A DNA stretch of 64,000 nt from Nocardioides sp. S-1144 (GTDB lineage: Bacteria > Actinomycetota > Actinomycetes > Propionibacteriales > Nocardioidaceae): NCBI RefSeq assembly GCF_005954645.2, contig NZ_CP040695.2:1-64000 (forward strand). The letters run 5' to 3'. The position numbers were made by a program, and so were the translations under genes. The notes under the pieces were generated by a model. That model saw nothing but the letters and a program-made list of their open reading frames with translations, ran no database searches and was not told the DNA's origin. Positions 1 to 9,796 of the stretch are shown in pieces. Position 1 is the first letter of the stretch; each line of letters opens with the position of its first letter.

Positions 1-2
1 TC

Positions 3-1235
3 GGCCACGAGATCCGGATCCTCGTCACGGTCAACCCCGAGCTCGGCGACGACACCCTCGACGACAGTCGCCACGGCGGGTCGACAAGTGGACATGTCGA
101 CATGTCGACACATTCCGTCCCGGCGGTCGAGCCGCAACCGCGCGAGCGCGACCGGGACCAGCTCCTCGGCGCCGACCCCAGCAAGGGCTCGGCGCTCGAG
201 ACCCGCCTCAACCCCAAGTACACCTTCGAGACCTTCGTCATCGGGTCCTCGAACCGGTTCCCGCACGCCGCCGCCGTGGCCGTGGCCGAGGCGCCCGGCA
301 AGGCCTACAACCCGCTGCTCGTCTACGGCGACTCCGGTCTGGGCAAGACCCACCTGCTGCACGCGATCGGGCACTACGTGCGCAGCCTCTACACCGGCGC
401 CAAGGTGCGCTACGTGTCGAGCGAGGAGTTCACGAACGAGTTCATCAACGCGATCCGCGACGACCGCCAGGACCGGTTCAAGCGTCGCTACCGCGAGGTC
501 GACGTCCTGCTCATCGACGACATCCAGTTCCTCGAGGGCAAGACCCAGACCCAGGAGGAGTTCTTCCACACCTTCAACACCCTCCACAACGCCAACAAGC
601 AGATCGTGCTCACCTCCGACCGGGCGCCCAAGCGCCTCGAGGCGCTCGAGGACCGGCTGCGCAACCGGTTCGAGTGGGGCCTGATCACCGACGTCCAGCC
701 GCCCGACCTCGAGACGCGGATCGCGATCCTGCGCAAGAAGGCGGCGATGGACCGGCTCACCGCGCCGCCCGACGTGCTCGAGTTCATCGCCTCGAAGATC
801 CAGACCAACATCCGCGAGCTCGAGGGGGCCCTCATCCGGGTCACCGCGTTCGCCAACCTCAACCGCCAGGAGGTCGACATGACCCTGGCCGAGATCGTCC
901 TGAAGGACCTGATCCCCGAGGGCGGCGAGCCCGAGATCACCGCGCCGCTCATCATCGCCCAGACCGCGGCCTACTTCGGCCTCGACATCGCCGAGCTCAC
1001 CGGCCCGAGCCGCGGACGGCACCTGGTGATCGCGCGCCAGATCGCGATGTACCTGTGCCGCGAGCTCACCGACCTGTCGCTGCCCAAGATCGGGGCCCAG
1101 TTCGGCAACCGCGACCACACCACCGTCATGTACGCCGAGCGCAAGATCAACCAGCTGCTCGGCGAGCGGCGCGCGGTCTTCAACCAGGTCAGCGAGCTCA
1201 CCAACCGGGTCAAGATGCAGGCCCGGCAGTCCTGA
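3..1235 (+). CDS. dnaA: Chromosomal replication initiator DnaA, 5' end cut off by the window edge
   Basis: DnaA binds the origin and melts it with ATP. The reading frame is open from base 3 and shows 410 residues. The first visible residues ([14 protein letters not shown]) look like the end of domain I, so the ATG at 102 is internal and the true start lies left of the window. The Walker A motif GDSGLGKT is encoded at 327-350, Walker B (LLIDDIQF) near 507-530, and the domain IV signature GNRDHTTV near 1104-1130. The linker visible before the AAA+ domain is short. dnaN follows after an origin-like gap. Identity is certain; only the N-terminus is missing. Confidence 0.97.
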   Translation, partial: GHEIRILVTVNPELGDDTLDDSRHGGSTSGHVDMSTHSVPAVEPQPRERDRDQLLGADPSKGSALETRLNPKYTFETFVIGSSNRFPHAAAVAVAEAPGKAYNPLLVYGDSGLGKTHLLHAIGHYVRSLYTGAKVRYVSSEEFTNEFINAIRDDRQDRFKRRYREVDVLLIDDIQFLEGKTQTQEEFFHTFNTLHNANKQIVLTSDRAPKRLEALEDRLRNRFEWGLITDVQPPDLETRIAILRKKAAMDRLTAPPDVLEFIASKIQTNIRELEGALIRVTAFANLNRQEVDMTLAEIVLKDLIPEGGEPEITAPLIIAQTAAYFGLDIAELTGPSRGRHLVIARQIAMYLCRELTDLSLPKIGAQFGNRDHTTVMYAERKINQLLGERRAVFNQVSELTNRVKMQARQS

Positions 1236-1654
1236 CCGACCGCGGACTCGTGTCGTGAGCCTGTGGACGAAGCACCGGCGAGGGTCCGAACTACACGGGG
1301 AGGATCTGTGGAGGACTGTGGACGACGCCGACCGCGACCGGCCCCGGTGCACAACCCCCGTCGCTGGTCGCACACCTTCCTCCACAGCCCCTGTGGAGGA
1401 CGTTCATGCCTGACGACCTGCGACGACGTAGTTCATCCACAGATCCCACAGCTCCTATGACTGCTACGAGCCCATCTACGCATCGATCATCGGTGGTACT
1501 CCATCCGGCCCACCCCCTGTGGACGACGGGGCACGCGTGGCAGGATGCGAACCCCGAACGCAGGTCGCTCTCCCGGCCGGCGAGACCACGGACTGCCTGA
1601 CCGACCGGCCGGATCGCCGGCCGGCCCACCGAGAACACCTCGAAGGACCCTGAC
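1236..1654. other. dnaA-dnaN intergenic region, candidate oriC
   Basis: This 419-bp gap holds no gene. It carries seven nonamers of the form TGTGGANGA: 1262-1270 (+), 1307-1315 (+), 1317-1325 (+), 1378-1386 (-), 1392-1400 (+), 1433-1441 (-) and 1518-1526 (+). They resemble the actinobacterial DnaA box TGTGGACAA but all carry G at position 8. In most actinobacteria oriC lies between dnaA and dnaN, so this is the default candidate. A rival cluster with exact consensus boxes lies at 22226-22305. Confidence 0.75.
1378..1400. repeat. Head-to-head DnaA-box palindrome inside the candidate oriC
   Basis: A perfect inverted repeat with 10-bp arms (TCCTCCACAG and CTGTGGAGGA) around a 3-nt CCC centre. 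Each arm contains one DnaA-box-like nonamer, so two boxes face each other with almost no spacing. It could place two DnaA monomers symmetrically or form a short hairpin. Confidence 0.6.
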
Positions 1655-2800
1655 GTGAAGTTCCGAGTCGAACGCGACGTGCTCGCCGATGCCGTCGCCT
1701 GGGCTGCCCGCAGCCTGCCGGTCCGTCCCAGTGCCCCGGTCCTGGCCGGGCTGCTCATCGAGGCCACCGACGACGGGCTGGTCCTGTCGACGTTCGACTA
1801 CGAGACCTCGGCCCGCGCCACCCTGCGCGCCGACGTCCAGGACGAGGGCAAGGCACTGGTCAGCGGCCGGCTCCTCGCCGACATCTGCCGCAGCCTGCCC
1901 GCCAAGCCGGTCGAGATGGTGATCGACGGGACCCGCGTCTCGCTCACCTGCGGATCGGCCCGCTTCAGCCTGCAGACCATGCCGGTCGAGGACTACCCGA
2001 CGATCCCCGACATGCCGCAGGCCACCGGCACCGTGCAGAGCGACGTCTTCGCGCACGCCGTGGCCCAGGCCGTGACGGCGGCCGGCCGCGACGACATGCT
2101 CCCCGTGCTCACCGGCGTCCGGGTCGAGATCGACGGCTCCACGATCTCGTTGCTGGCCACCGACCGGTTCCGCCTCTCGCACCGCGAGCTCGGCTGGGAC
2201 CCGCGCACGCCCGACGAGTCGGTGGCCGCGCTGGTGCCGGCCAAGGTGCTCGGCGACACCGCGAAGTCGCTCACCTCCGGCAGCGAGGTCACCATCGCCC
2301 TGTCCAACAGCGGCACCGGCGAGGGCCTGATCGGCTTCGAGGGCGTCGGACCGGGCGGGGTGCGCCGCACGACCACCCGCCTCCTCGACGGCGAGTTCCC
2401 CAAGGTCCGGAGCCTGTTCCCCAACGACAAGCTCACCACCGCGCAGGTCGACAAGGCCGCGCTGATCGAGACCGTGAAGCGGGTGGCGCTCGTCGCCGAG
2501 CGCAACACCGCCGTCCAGCTGAAGTTCGGCGACGGCGTGCTCACCCTCGACGCCGGGTCCGGCGACGAGGCGCAGGCCTCGGAGTCGATCCCGGCGACGA
2601 TCCAGGGCGAGGAGCTCACCACGGGCTTCAACCCGCAGTTCCTGCTCGACGGCCTCGGCGCCATCGACCAGGCGGTCGTCGAGCTCGCCTTCACCCAGGC
2701 GTCGAAGCCGGTCGTCATCAGCGGGCTGGTCCCCGACGGCGACGAGCGGACCGACCCCGGGTTCCGCTACCTGCTGATGCCGCGCAGACTGCTGTCCTGA
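1655..2800 (+). CDS. dnaN: DNA polymerase III beta subunit (sliding clamp)
   Basis: The beta clamp encircles DNA and tethers the replicative polymerase and other clamp-binding proteins. The product has 381 residues, normal for the three-domain clamp. It opens MKFRVERDVLADAVAWAARS and ends FRYLLMPRRLL, close to the usual YLLMP ending that forms part of the client-binding pocket. The GTG at 1655 is chosen because GAAGGA at 1642-1647 is well placed as a ribosome binding site. It lies directly after the candidate origin and before gnd, the usual actinobacterial order. Confidence 0.97.
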   Translation: MKFRVERDVLADAVAWAARSLPVRPSAPVLAGLLIEATDDGLVLSTFDYETSARATLRADVQDEGKALVSGRLLADICRSLPAKPVEMVIDGTRVSLTCGSARFSLQTMPVEDYPTIPDMPQATGTVQSDVFAHAVAQAVTAAGRDDMLPVLTGVRVEIDGSTISLLATDRFRLSHRELGWDPRTPDESVAALVPAKVLGDTAKSLTSGSEVTIALSNSGTGEGLIGFEGVGPGGVRRTTTRLLDGEFPKVRSLFPNDKLTTAQVDKAALIETVKRVALVAERNTAVQLKFGDGVLTLDAGSGDEAQASESIPATIQGEELTTGFNPQFLLDGLGAIDQAVVELAFTQASKPVVISGLVPDGDERTDPGFRYLLMPRRLLS

Positions 2801-2840
2801 CCACCTTCCCCACCGACTGAACCCCGCCTCGGAGGCTTGC

Positions 2841-3752
2841 ATGCACATCGGACTCGTCGGACTCGGCAAGATGGGTGGCAACATGCGCACCCGGATGCGC
2901 GACGCCGGTCTCACCGTGGTCGGCTACGACCGCAACCCCGACCTCGCCGACGTCGACAGCCTGGCCGCCCTCGTCGAGGCGCTGCCCGCCGACGGCCCCC
3001 GCGTCGTCTGGGTGATGGTGCCCGCCGGTGACCCGACCCGGTCGACGATCACCGAGCTCGGGGACCTGCTGGCCGAGGGCGACCTCGTCGTCGACGGCGG
3101 CAACTCCAAGTGGACCGACGACCAGGCGAACGCCGAGATGCTGGCCGGGAACGGCATCGGCTTCGTCGACTGCGGCGTCTCGGGCGGCGTGTGGGGCCTG
3201 CAGAACGGCTACGCCCTCATGGTGGGTGGCGCCAATGACGACGTCGCCAAGGTGCAGCCGGCCCTCGACGCGCTCAAGCCCACCGACGGCGGCTACGTCC
3301 ACGCCGGGCGCAAGCCGGGCGCGGGCCACTTCGCCAAGATGGTCCACAACGGCATCGAGTACGCGATGATGCAGGCCTACGCCGAGGGCTGGGAGCTGCT
3401 CGAGAAGGTCGACCTCGTCGAGGACGTCCCGGCGGTCTTCGACTCCTGGCGCACCGGCACCGTGATCCGCTCCTGGCTGCTGGACCTGCTGACCGCGGCC
3501 ATCGACGAGGACGAGCACCTCGAGCAGCTGCGCGGCTACGCCGACGACTCCGGCGAAGGACGTTGGACCGTGCAGGCCGCCATCGACAACGCCGTCCCGA
3601 TGCACGTGATCGCCGCGTCGCTGTTCGCGCGCTTCACCTCCCGCCAGGACGACAGCCCGGCGATGAAGGCCGTCGCGGCGATGCGCAACCAGTTCGGCGG
3701 CCACGCCGTGCACACCCCGCCGCCGCCGGGCGGCGACGCCGACCACGGCTGA
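2841..3752 (+). CDS. gnd: 6-phosphogluconate dehydrogenase, short (probably NAD-type) form
   Basis: Oxidatively decarboxylates 6-phosphogluconate to ribulose 5-phosphate in the pentose phosphate pathway. The protein starts with a Rossmann fold (GLVGLGKMGGNM) and has the substrate motif VVDGGNSKW near residue 85, SGGVWG near 114, and the catalytic stretch KMVHNGIEYAMM near 165-176. At 303 residues it is the short decarboxylating form (about 300 residues rather than about 470), which often prefers NAD; the cofactor is not proven here. GGAGG at 2831-2835 supports the ATG start. A gnd gene between dnaN and recF is common in actinobacteria. A hairpin follows the stop codon. Confidence 0.92.
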   Translation: MHIGLVGLGKMGGNMRTRMRDAGLTVVGYDRNPDLADVDSLAALVEALPADGPRVVWVMVPAGDPTRSTITELGDLLAEGDLVVDGGNSKWTDDQANAEMLAGNGIGFVDCGVSGGVWGLQNGYALMVGGANDDVAKVQPALDALKPTDGGYVHAGRKPGAGHFAKMVHNGIEYAMMQAYAEGWELLEKVDLVEDVPAVFDSWRTGTVIRSWLLDLLTAAIDEDEHLEQLRGYADDSGEGRWTVQAAIDNAVPMHVIAASLFARFTSRQDDSPAMKAVAAMRNQFGGHAVHTPPPPGGDADHG

Positions 3753-3760
3753 GCCGGGGC

Positions 3761-3780
3761 GCCCCGCCTCGTGGCGGGGC
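3761..3780. terminator. Hairpin between the convergent gnd and DUF2752 genes
   Basis: GCCCCGCC and GGCGGGGC pair perfectly around a TCGT loop. It sits between the stop of gnd (3752) and the stop codon of the opposing DUF2752 gene (3782), so it can serve both directions. There is no T-tract, as is usual in such GC-rich genomes. Confidence 0.65.
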
Positions 3781-3781
3781 C

Positions 3782-4192
3782 TCAGGCGGCCATCCGGGCC
3801 AGGCCGAAGACGAGCCAGCCGGCGAGCACGACCAGGACGGCCGGACGGCGCAGCCAGGCGTCCAGCCGCGGCGGTGCGTCCCCACGCACGCGCGCCCGCA
3901 CGACGAGCACCACGAGCACGGCCAGGGCCGCGACCAGGACGATCCCGAACGGGTTCATCGCCCACGCCCCGGCCAGGTCGCCGTGGGCCAGGTCGACCCA
4001 GGAGCGGGTCAGCCCGCAGCCGGGGCACGGCAGCCCGGTCACCCGGCGGAACGGGCAGATGACCGCACCGTCCTGGACCCCCGCCGGGCTCAGGACGAAG
4101 GCGGTGCCGAGCGCCACGAGGCCCCCGGCCGCGACCCACTCGGAGGGGGCGACCGGGGGGCGGGGTCCGCGCTCAGGCGAGCGGGCGTCCAT
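3782..4192 (-). CDS. DUF2752 small membrane protein
   Basis: A 136-residue protein with the DUF2752 hallmark CPFRRVTGLPCPGCGLTRS, a cysteine-containing loop after the first hydrophobic segment. Hydrophobic stretches near residues 20-38, 80-98 and 117-133 suggest three membrane passes. The function of the family is unknown. The gene overlaps the upstream TM2-domain gene by 20 bp on the same strand, so the two are probably co-transcribed and translationally coupled. Confidence 0.85.
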   Translation of the reverse strand: MDARSPERGPRPPVAPSEWVAAGGLVALGTAFVLSPAGVQDGAVICPFRRVTGLPCPGCGLTRSWVDLAHGDLAGAWAMNPFGIVLVAALAVLVVLVVRARVRGDAPPRLDAWLRRPAVLVVLAGWLVFGLARMAA

Positions 4193-4709
4193 CGGAGTCG
4201 GTGATCTTGCGCATCGCGACGAGGACGATGTCGATGATCGACCAGATGCCGCAGCCGCCGAGGGTGACGAGCTTGGCGATGCCGAGGCCGATGTGGCCGA
4301 GGTAGAACCGGTCGACGCCGAGGCCGCCGAGGAGCACCGAGAGCAGCAGGGTGGTCAGCCACTCCTTCTGCGAGAACAGGCCGGGGACCTGCTTGGCCGG
4401 GAACCAGTTCTGGTTCTGCTGGGTGCGGACCATGGTCTCGCCCTTGATGCTGCCGCCGGCCGCCATCTGGGCGAGCTGGTTGATGTCGAGCGGGCCCTGC
4501 TCGCCGCCCATGGCGGAGATGAAGAACGGCCCGGTGGGACCGCCCTGCCCGTAGGCCTGCTGGGGCTGCCCGTAGCCTTGCTGGGGCTGGCCGTAGGGGG
4601 TGGGCTGCTGGCCGTACTGGCCCGGCGGCGGACCCTGCGGCGGCTGCTGGGGCTGGCCGTAGGGGTTGTTGTTCTCGGGGGGCTGCTTCGCGAGCGGGTC
4701 TTCGGTCAT
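4173..4709 (-). CDS. GYF_2/TM2-domain membrane protein with Gln/Pro/Tyr-rich N-terminus
   Basis: Residues 1-60 are a low-complexity Q/P/G/Y tract with repeats of the YGQPQQ kind. Next comes a GYF_2-like segment (FFISAMGGEQGPLDINQLAQ) and then a TM2 domain near residues 118-165, with two hydrophobic helices joined by a GGLGVDRFYLGH turn. The TM2 turn with its DRF motif is diagnostic; the function of the family in bacteria is unclear. A TAGTCT box (4716-4721 on the minus strand) ends 6 nt before the ATG, so the transcript is probably leaderless. It is divergent from recF. Confidence 0.85.
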   Translation of the reverse strand: MTEDPLAKQPPENNNPYGQPQQPPQGPPPGQYGQQPTPYGQPQQGYGQPQQAYGQGGPTGPFFISAMGGEQGPLDINQLAQMAAGGSIKGETMVRTQQNQNWFPAKQVPGLFSQKEWLTTLLLSVLLGGLGVDRFYLGHIGLGIAKLVTLGGCGIWSIIDIVLVAMRKITDSDGRPLA

Positions 4710-4818
4710 GGCCGAAGACTACGGACCGTAGGCTCTGCGTGGAGCGACACGACCACGTGCCGCGCGAGAACCAGGGTCGAACCGGGGTGGACCCGGGGGG
4801 CGGGAACGGAGCGACGGG

Positions 4819-6015
4819 GTGCACGTCTCCCACCTGGCGCTCTACAACTTCCGCTCCTACACCCTCGTCGACGTCCCGCTCGGCCCCGGCGTGACGGCGT
4901 TCGTCGGGCGCAACGGGCAGGGCAAGACCAACCTGGTCGAGGCGATCGACTACCTCTCGCGGCTCTCGTCGCACCGGGTCTCCAGCGACGCGCCGCTGAT
5001 CCGGGCGGGGGCGCCGCAGGCGGTGGTGCGCGCGGCGGTCGTCAAGGACGGCCGCACGGCGGTGCTCGAGGTCGAGCTCAACCCGGGCCGGGCCAACAAG
5101 GCGCGGATCAACAAGTCGCCGCTGCCGCGGGTGCGCGACCTGGTCGGGCTGGTGCGCACGGTCGTCTTCTCCCCCGAGGACCTCACCCTGGTCAAGGGCG
5201 ACCCCGGTGACCGGCGCCGGTTCCTCGACGACCTGCTCGTGCTCCGCGCCCCCCGGCTGGCCGGCACCCTCTCCGACCTCGACCGGATCCTCAAGCAGCG
5301 CGCCACCCTCCTCAAGACCGCCGGCCACGCCCGGCGCGGCTCCAGCAGCCAGGACGCCGCGCTGTCGACCCTCGACGTGTGGGACGCCCACCTGGCCCGC
5401 GCCGGCGCCGAGCTGCTCGCCGAGCGGATCGCCCTCGTCGAGCTGCTGCGTCCCTACGTCGGGGCGGCCTACGCCACCGTCGCCCGCGGCGCGACCCGCG
5501 AGGACGCCGACATCGCCTACCGCTCGTCCTTCGAGCTGCCCGACTCGGTGCTGGCCTCCCCGCACGCCCCCGACCGCGGCGACCTGACCGAGGCGCTGCT
5601 CGCCGAGCTCGGACGACGCCGCAACGACGAGCTCGACCGCGGCGTCTGCCTGGTCGGACCGCACCGCGACGACCTGCTGCTGTCGCTGGGCCTCTCCCAC
5701 ACCGGCTCCTCCGACGCCGCCGGCACCCGGCTGCCGGTCAAGGGCTACGCCTCGCACGGGGAGAGCTGGTCCTTCGCGCTGGCGCTGCGGCTGGCGGCCT
5801 ACGACCTGCTGCGCGCCGACGGCGACGACCCGATCCTCATCCTCGACGACGTGTTCGCCGAGCTCGACTCCGAGCGGCGCGCCCAGCTCGCCGCCCTCGT
5901 CGCCGGCGCCGAGCAGGTGCTGGTCACCGCCGCCGTCCCCGAGGACGTGCCGGCCGTGCTGGCCGGCGTCCGCTACCTGGTCGGCGGGGGCGAGGTGACC
6001 CGTGGCCCCGACTGA
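4819..6015 (+). CDS. recF: DNA replication and repair protein RecF
   Basis: RecF is an SMC-like ATPase that helps load RecA at single-strand gaps. The 398-residue product shows Walker A (GRNGQGKT) at about residues 30-37, the RecF/ABC signature [11 protein letters not shown] near 277-287, and Walker B ([11 protein letters not shown]) near 340-350. The start is a GTG preceded by GGAGCGACG. The next gene begins inside the last 14 bp, so translation is coupled. Confidence 0.96.
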   Translation: MHVSHLALYNFRSYTLVDVPLGPGVTAFVGRNGQGKTNLVEAIDYLSRLSSHRVSSDAPLIRAGAPQAVVRAAVVKDGRTAVLEVELNPGRANKARINKSPLPRVRDLVGLVRTVVFSPEDLTLVKGDPGDRRRFLDDLLVLRAPRLAGTLSDLDRILKQRATLLKTAGHARRGSSSQDAALSTLDVWDAHLARAGAELLAERIALVELLRPYVGAAYATVARGATREDADIAYRSSFELPDSVLASPHAPDRGDLTEALLAELGRRRNDELDRGVCLVGPHRDDLLLSLGLSHTGSSDAAGTRLPVKGYASHGESWSFALALRLAAYDLLRADGDDPILILDDVFAELDSERRAQLAALVAGAEQVLVTAAVPEDVPAVLAGVRYLVGGGEVTRGPD

Positions 6016-6607
6016 CGACGACACCGGCGCTGGCGCGGCTGGTGGTGACGGCGCTGGGGACCATGGGGAGGACGCGCCGGCCGAGGCGCCCCGCGACGAC
6101 GACGGCCTCGACCTGGCCCGTCAGATCACCCGCGCCACCGCGGGCACGACGCCGGCCGCGCGCCGGAAGCGCCGGCAGCGCCCCGTCCAGGGCAGCACCC
6201 CCACCGACGACCGCCGCCGCGGCCGGCTGTCGGGGGCCCACCCCGACGAGCGCGACCCGCAGCTGCTCGAGGGCGAGATCGCCCGCCTCGTCGGCCGCGG
6301 GGGCTGGGAGCTGCCGCTGCGGATGCGCGGCGTCTTCGCCCGCTGGCCCGACCTGGTCGGCGACGACGTCGCGGCACACTGCACGCCGGAGTCGTTCAAC
6401 GACGGGGTCCTCGTGGTCCGCACCGACTCCACGGCCTGGGCGACCCAGCTCAAGCTGCTGACGCCGACCGTCCTGGCCAGGCTCAACGCCGACCTCGGCC
6501 CGGGCACGGTACGAGTCCTCGAGGTGCTCGGGCCGCACCTGCCGACCTGGAAGAAGGGCCGGCGCTCGACCCGCGACGGCCGCGGCCCCCGCGACACCTA
6601 CGGCTGA
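6002..6607 (+). CDS. DUF721 protein, DciA-like helicase-loading factor candidate
   Basis: A 201-residue protein with an acidic then basic disordered N-terminal 85 residues and a C-terminal DUF721 domain (from about residue 100, with [21 protein letters not shown] and [18 protein letters not shown]). DUF721/DciA proteins in bacteria without DnaC are linked to loading of the replicative helicase DnaB. The place between recF and gyrB is the conserved actinobacterial one. Its GTG start lies inside recF, arguing for a coupled recF transcript. The role in this organism is inferred from family and context. Confidence 0.85.
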   Translation: MAPTDDDTGAGAAGGDGAGDHGEDAPAEAPRDDDGLDLARQITRATAGTTPAARRKRRQRPVQGSTPTDDRRRGRLSGAHPDERDPQLLEGEIARLVGRGGWELPLRMRGVFARWPDLVGDDVAAHCTPESFNDGVLVVRTDSTAWATQLKLLTPTVLARLNADLGPGTVRVLEVLGPHLPTWKKGRRSTRDGRGPRDTYG

Positions 6608-6665
6608 CCGCCGCCCGTACGTCCGTCGGCCGATTCTGGCGTCGTCGTCGTGGGTGGCCAGATCC

Positions 6666-6728
6666 GCGCAATTGCCGCGAGATAGCCAGGTTGCGGCGCG
6701 AGACCTGAGCAATTCGCGGCAATTGCGC
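6666..6728. repeat. 63-bp palindromic intergenic repeat, copy 1
   Basis: Perfect 15-bp outer arms (GCGCAATTGCCGCGA at 6666-6680, TCGCGGCAATTGCGC at 6714-6728) enclose a 33-nt centre. It aligns without gaps to two other 63-bp copies at 23815-23877 and 23897-23959. It lies between the convergent DUF721 and yidD genes and may act as a bidirectional terminator or a REP-like element. Confidence 0.75.
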
Positions 6729-6789
6729 GGACGGGGCGCCGGGAAGACGCGACCCCGCGCGCAAACCAGCGACCGGACGGCGACCGGGC

Positions 6790-7209
6790 TCAGCGCGCAG
6801 GCGGGACCGGGTCGAGCGTCACGTCGGCGCGGCCGCAACGGCGGAGGCGGCGACCGATCAGCCAGGTGCCACGCAGGAGGCCGTGGGCGGAGAGCGCCTG
6901 CAGCCCGTAGCGCGAGCAGGTCGGCGTCATCCGGCACACCGGGCGGGCGCGGCGGGCGGAGACGTGAAGCTGGTAGGAGCGGACCAGGCGGGCGGCGCCC
7001 CGGCCGCCGGGCCGGGCCGGGCGGACGACGTACGGGTCGACGGCGGTGGCGCCGAACGAGCCGAGCAGCACGCGGGCCAGGAGCAGCGGCGAGAGCAGGA
7101 ACAGGTCGCAGCCGCACTCGCCGCACGCGTCGAGCCCGTCGCACCCGCCCTTGCGGCGACGACGGCGCTCGGCGCGCCAGTGCTGGAAGCGGCGGTACGG
7201 CGTGGACAC
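6790..7209 (-). CDS. YidD-family membrane protein insertion efficiency factor with a cysteine-rich N-terminal extension
   Basis: YidD assists YidC/Sec-dependent insertion of membrane proteins. The C-terminal half has the family core: LVRSYQLHVS, then CRMTPTCSRYGLQAL and GLLRGTWLIGRRLRRC. The 139-residue protein is longer than usual because of an N-terminal part with a basic stretch (RRRRRK) and a C-x5-C-x2-C-x-C cluster at residues 23-34, followed by a hydrophobic segment. The usual yidD place is beside rnpA and yidC; this one stands alone next to gyrB on the opposite strand. The GTG at 7209 is the most likely start. Confidence 0.8.
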   Translation of the reverse strand: MSTPYRRFQHWRAERRRRRKGGCDGLDACGECGCDLFLLSPLLLARVLLGSFGATAVDPYVVRPARPGGRGAARLVRSYQLHVSARRARPVCRMTPTCSRYGLQALSAHGLLRGTWLIGRRLRRCGRADVTLDPVPPAR

Positions 7210-7573
7210 ATCTGCCTCCGGGGCGGGGGAGTGGGCGCGACGCGCTGATCATGCACCGCGGCGGCGGGGTTCACACCCCGGGTGCGGTGCGGGCGGACCC
7301 GCGACCGCCGTGGACGCCGTACAGCCGATCTGAGGGGCCGGACTCCGTACCGGGACCAGGACACCCCCCTCCGGGGCCGTCCAGGACCCGTTCACGGGCC
7401 GCAGAGGGGCGCTCCCGGCGCCGCCGTGCCCCCCGCCCGGGGCGGTGCGCGTGAATTGCGGCCCGCGGAGCGGTAGCATGGACGTTGAGGTCGCCCGCAC
7501 ACCGGTCCGCCATCTCGGACCTGGGTGCCGCGACCTTCGTCATGTCTGCTCATCCCTCCGGAGAGGCCCGCGC
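7210..7573. other. Divergent intergenic region yidD / gyrB
   Basis: 364 bp without a supported gene. It must contain the gyrB promoter. A TAGCAT box at 7474-7479 fits the actinobacterial -10 pattern, but no convincing -35 is found at 16-18 bp; the nearest candidate, TTGCGG, is only 12 bp away. The region is extremely GC-rich with short inverted repeats and no clear operator. Confidence 0.4.
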
Positions 7574-9742
<2,169 letters not shown>

Positions 9743-9796
9743 GTTTCTAAGCCCTGCCCTAGACATCGGTAGAACAGATCAGAGAGACGAAGACAC

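Noticed and set aside
1487..2914. 475-codon open frame antisense to dnaN
   Set aside because: Very GC-rich DNA gives long open antisense frames. The residue composition is repetitive and the plus-strand frame encodes a clear beta clamp.
7456..7479. TTGCGG / TAGCAT as a gyrB promoter
   Set aside because: The spacer is only 12 bp, so only the -10-like box is kept as a weak note.
7445..7573. 43-codon N-terminal extension of gyrB
   Set aside because: No ribosome binding site or conserved residues; the GTG at 7574 has CGGAGAGG upstream.
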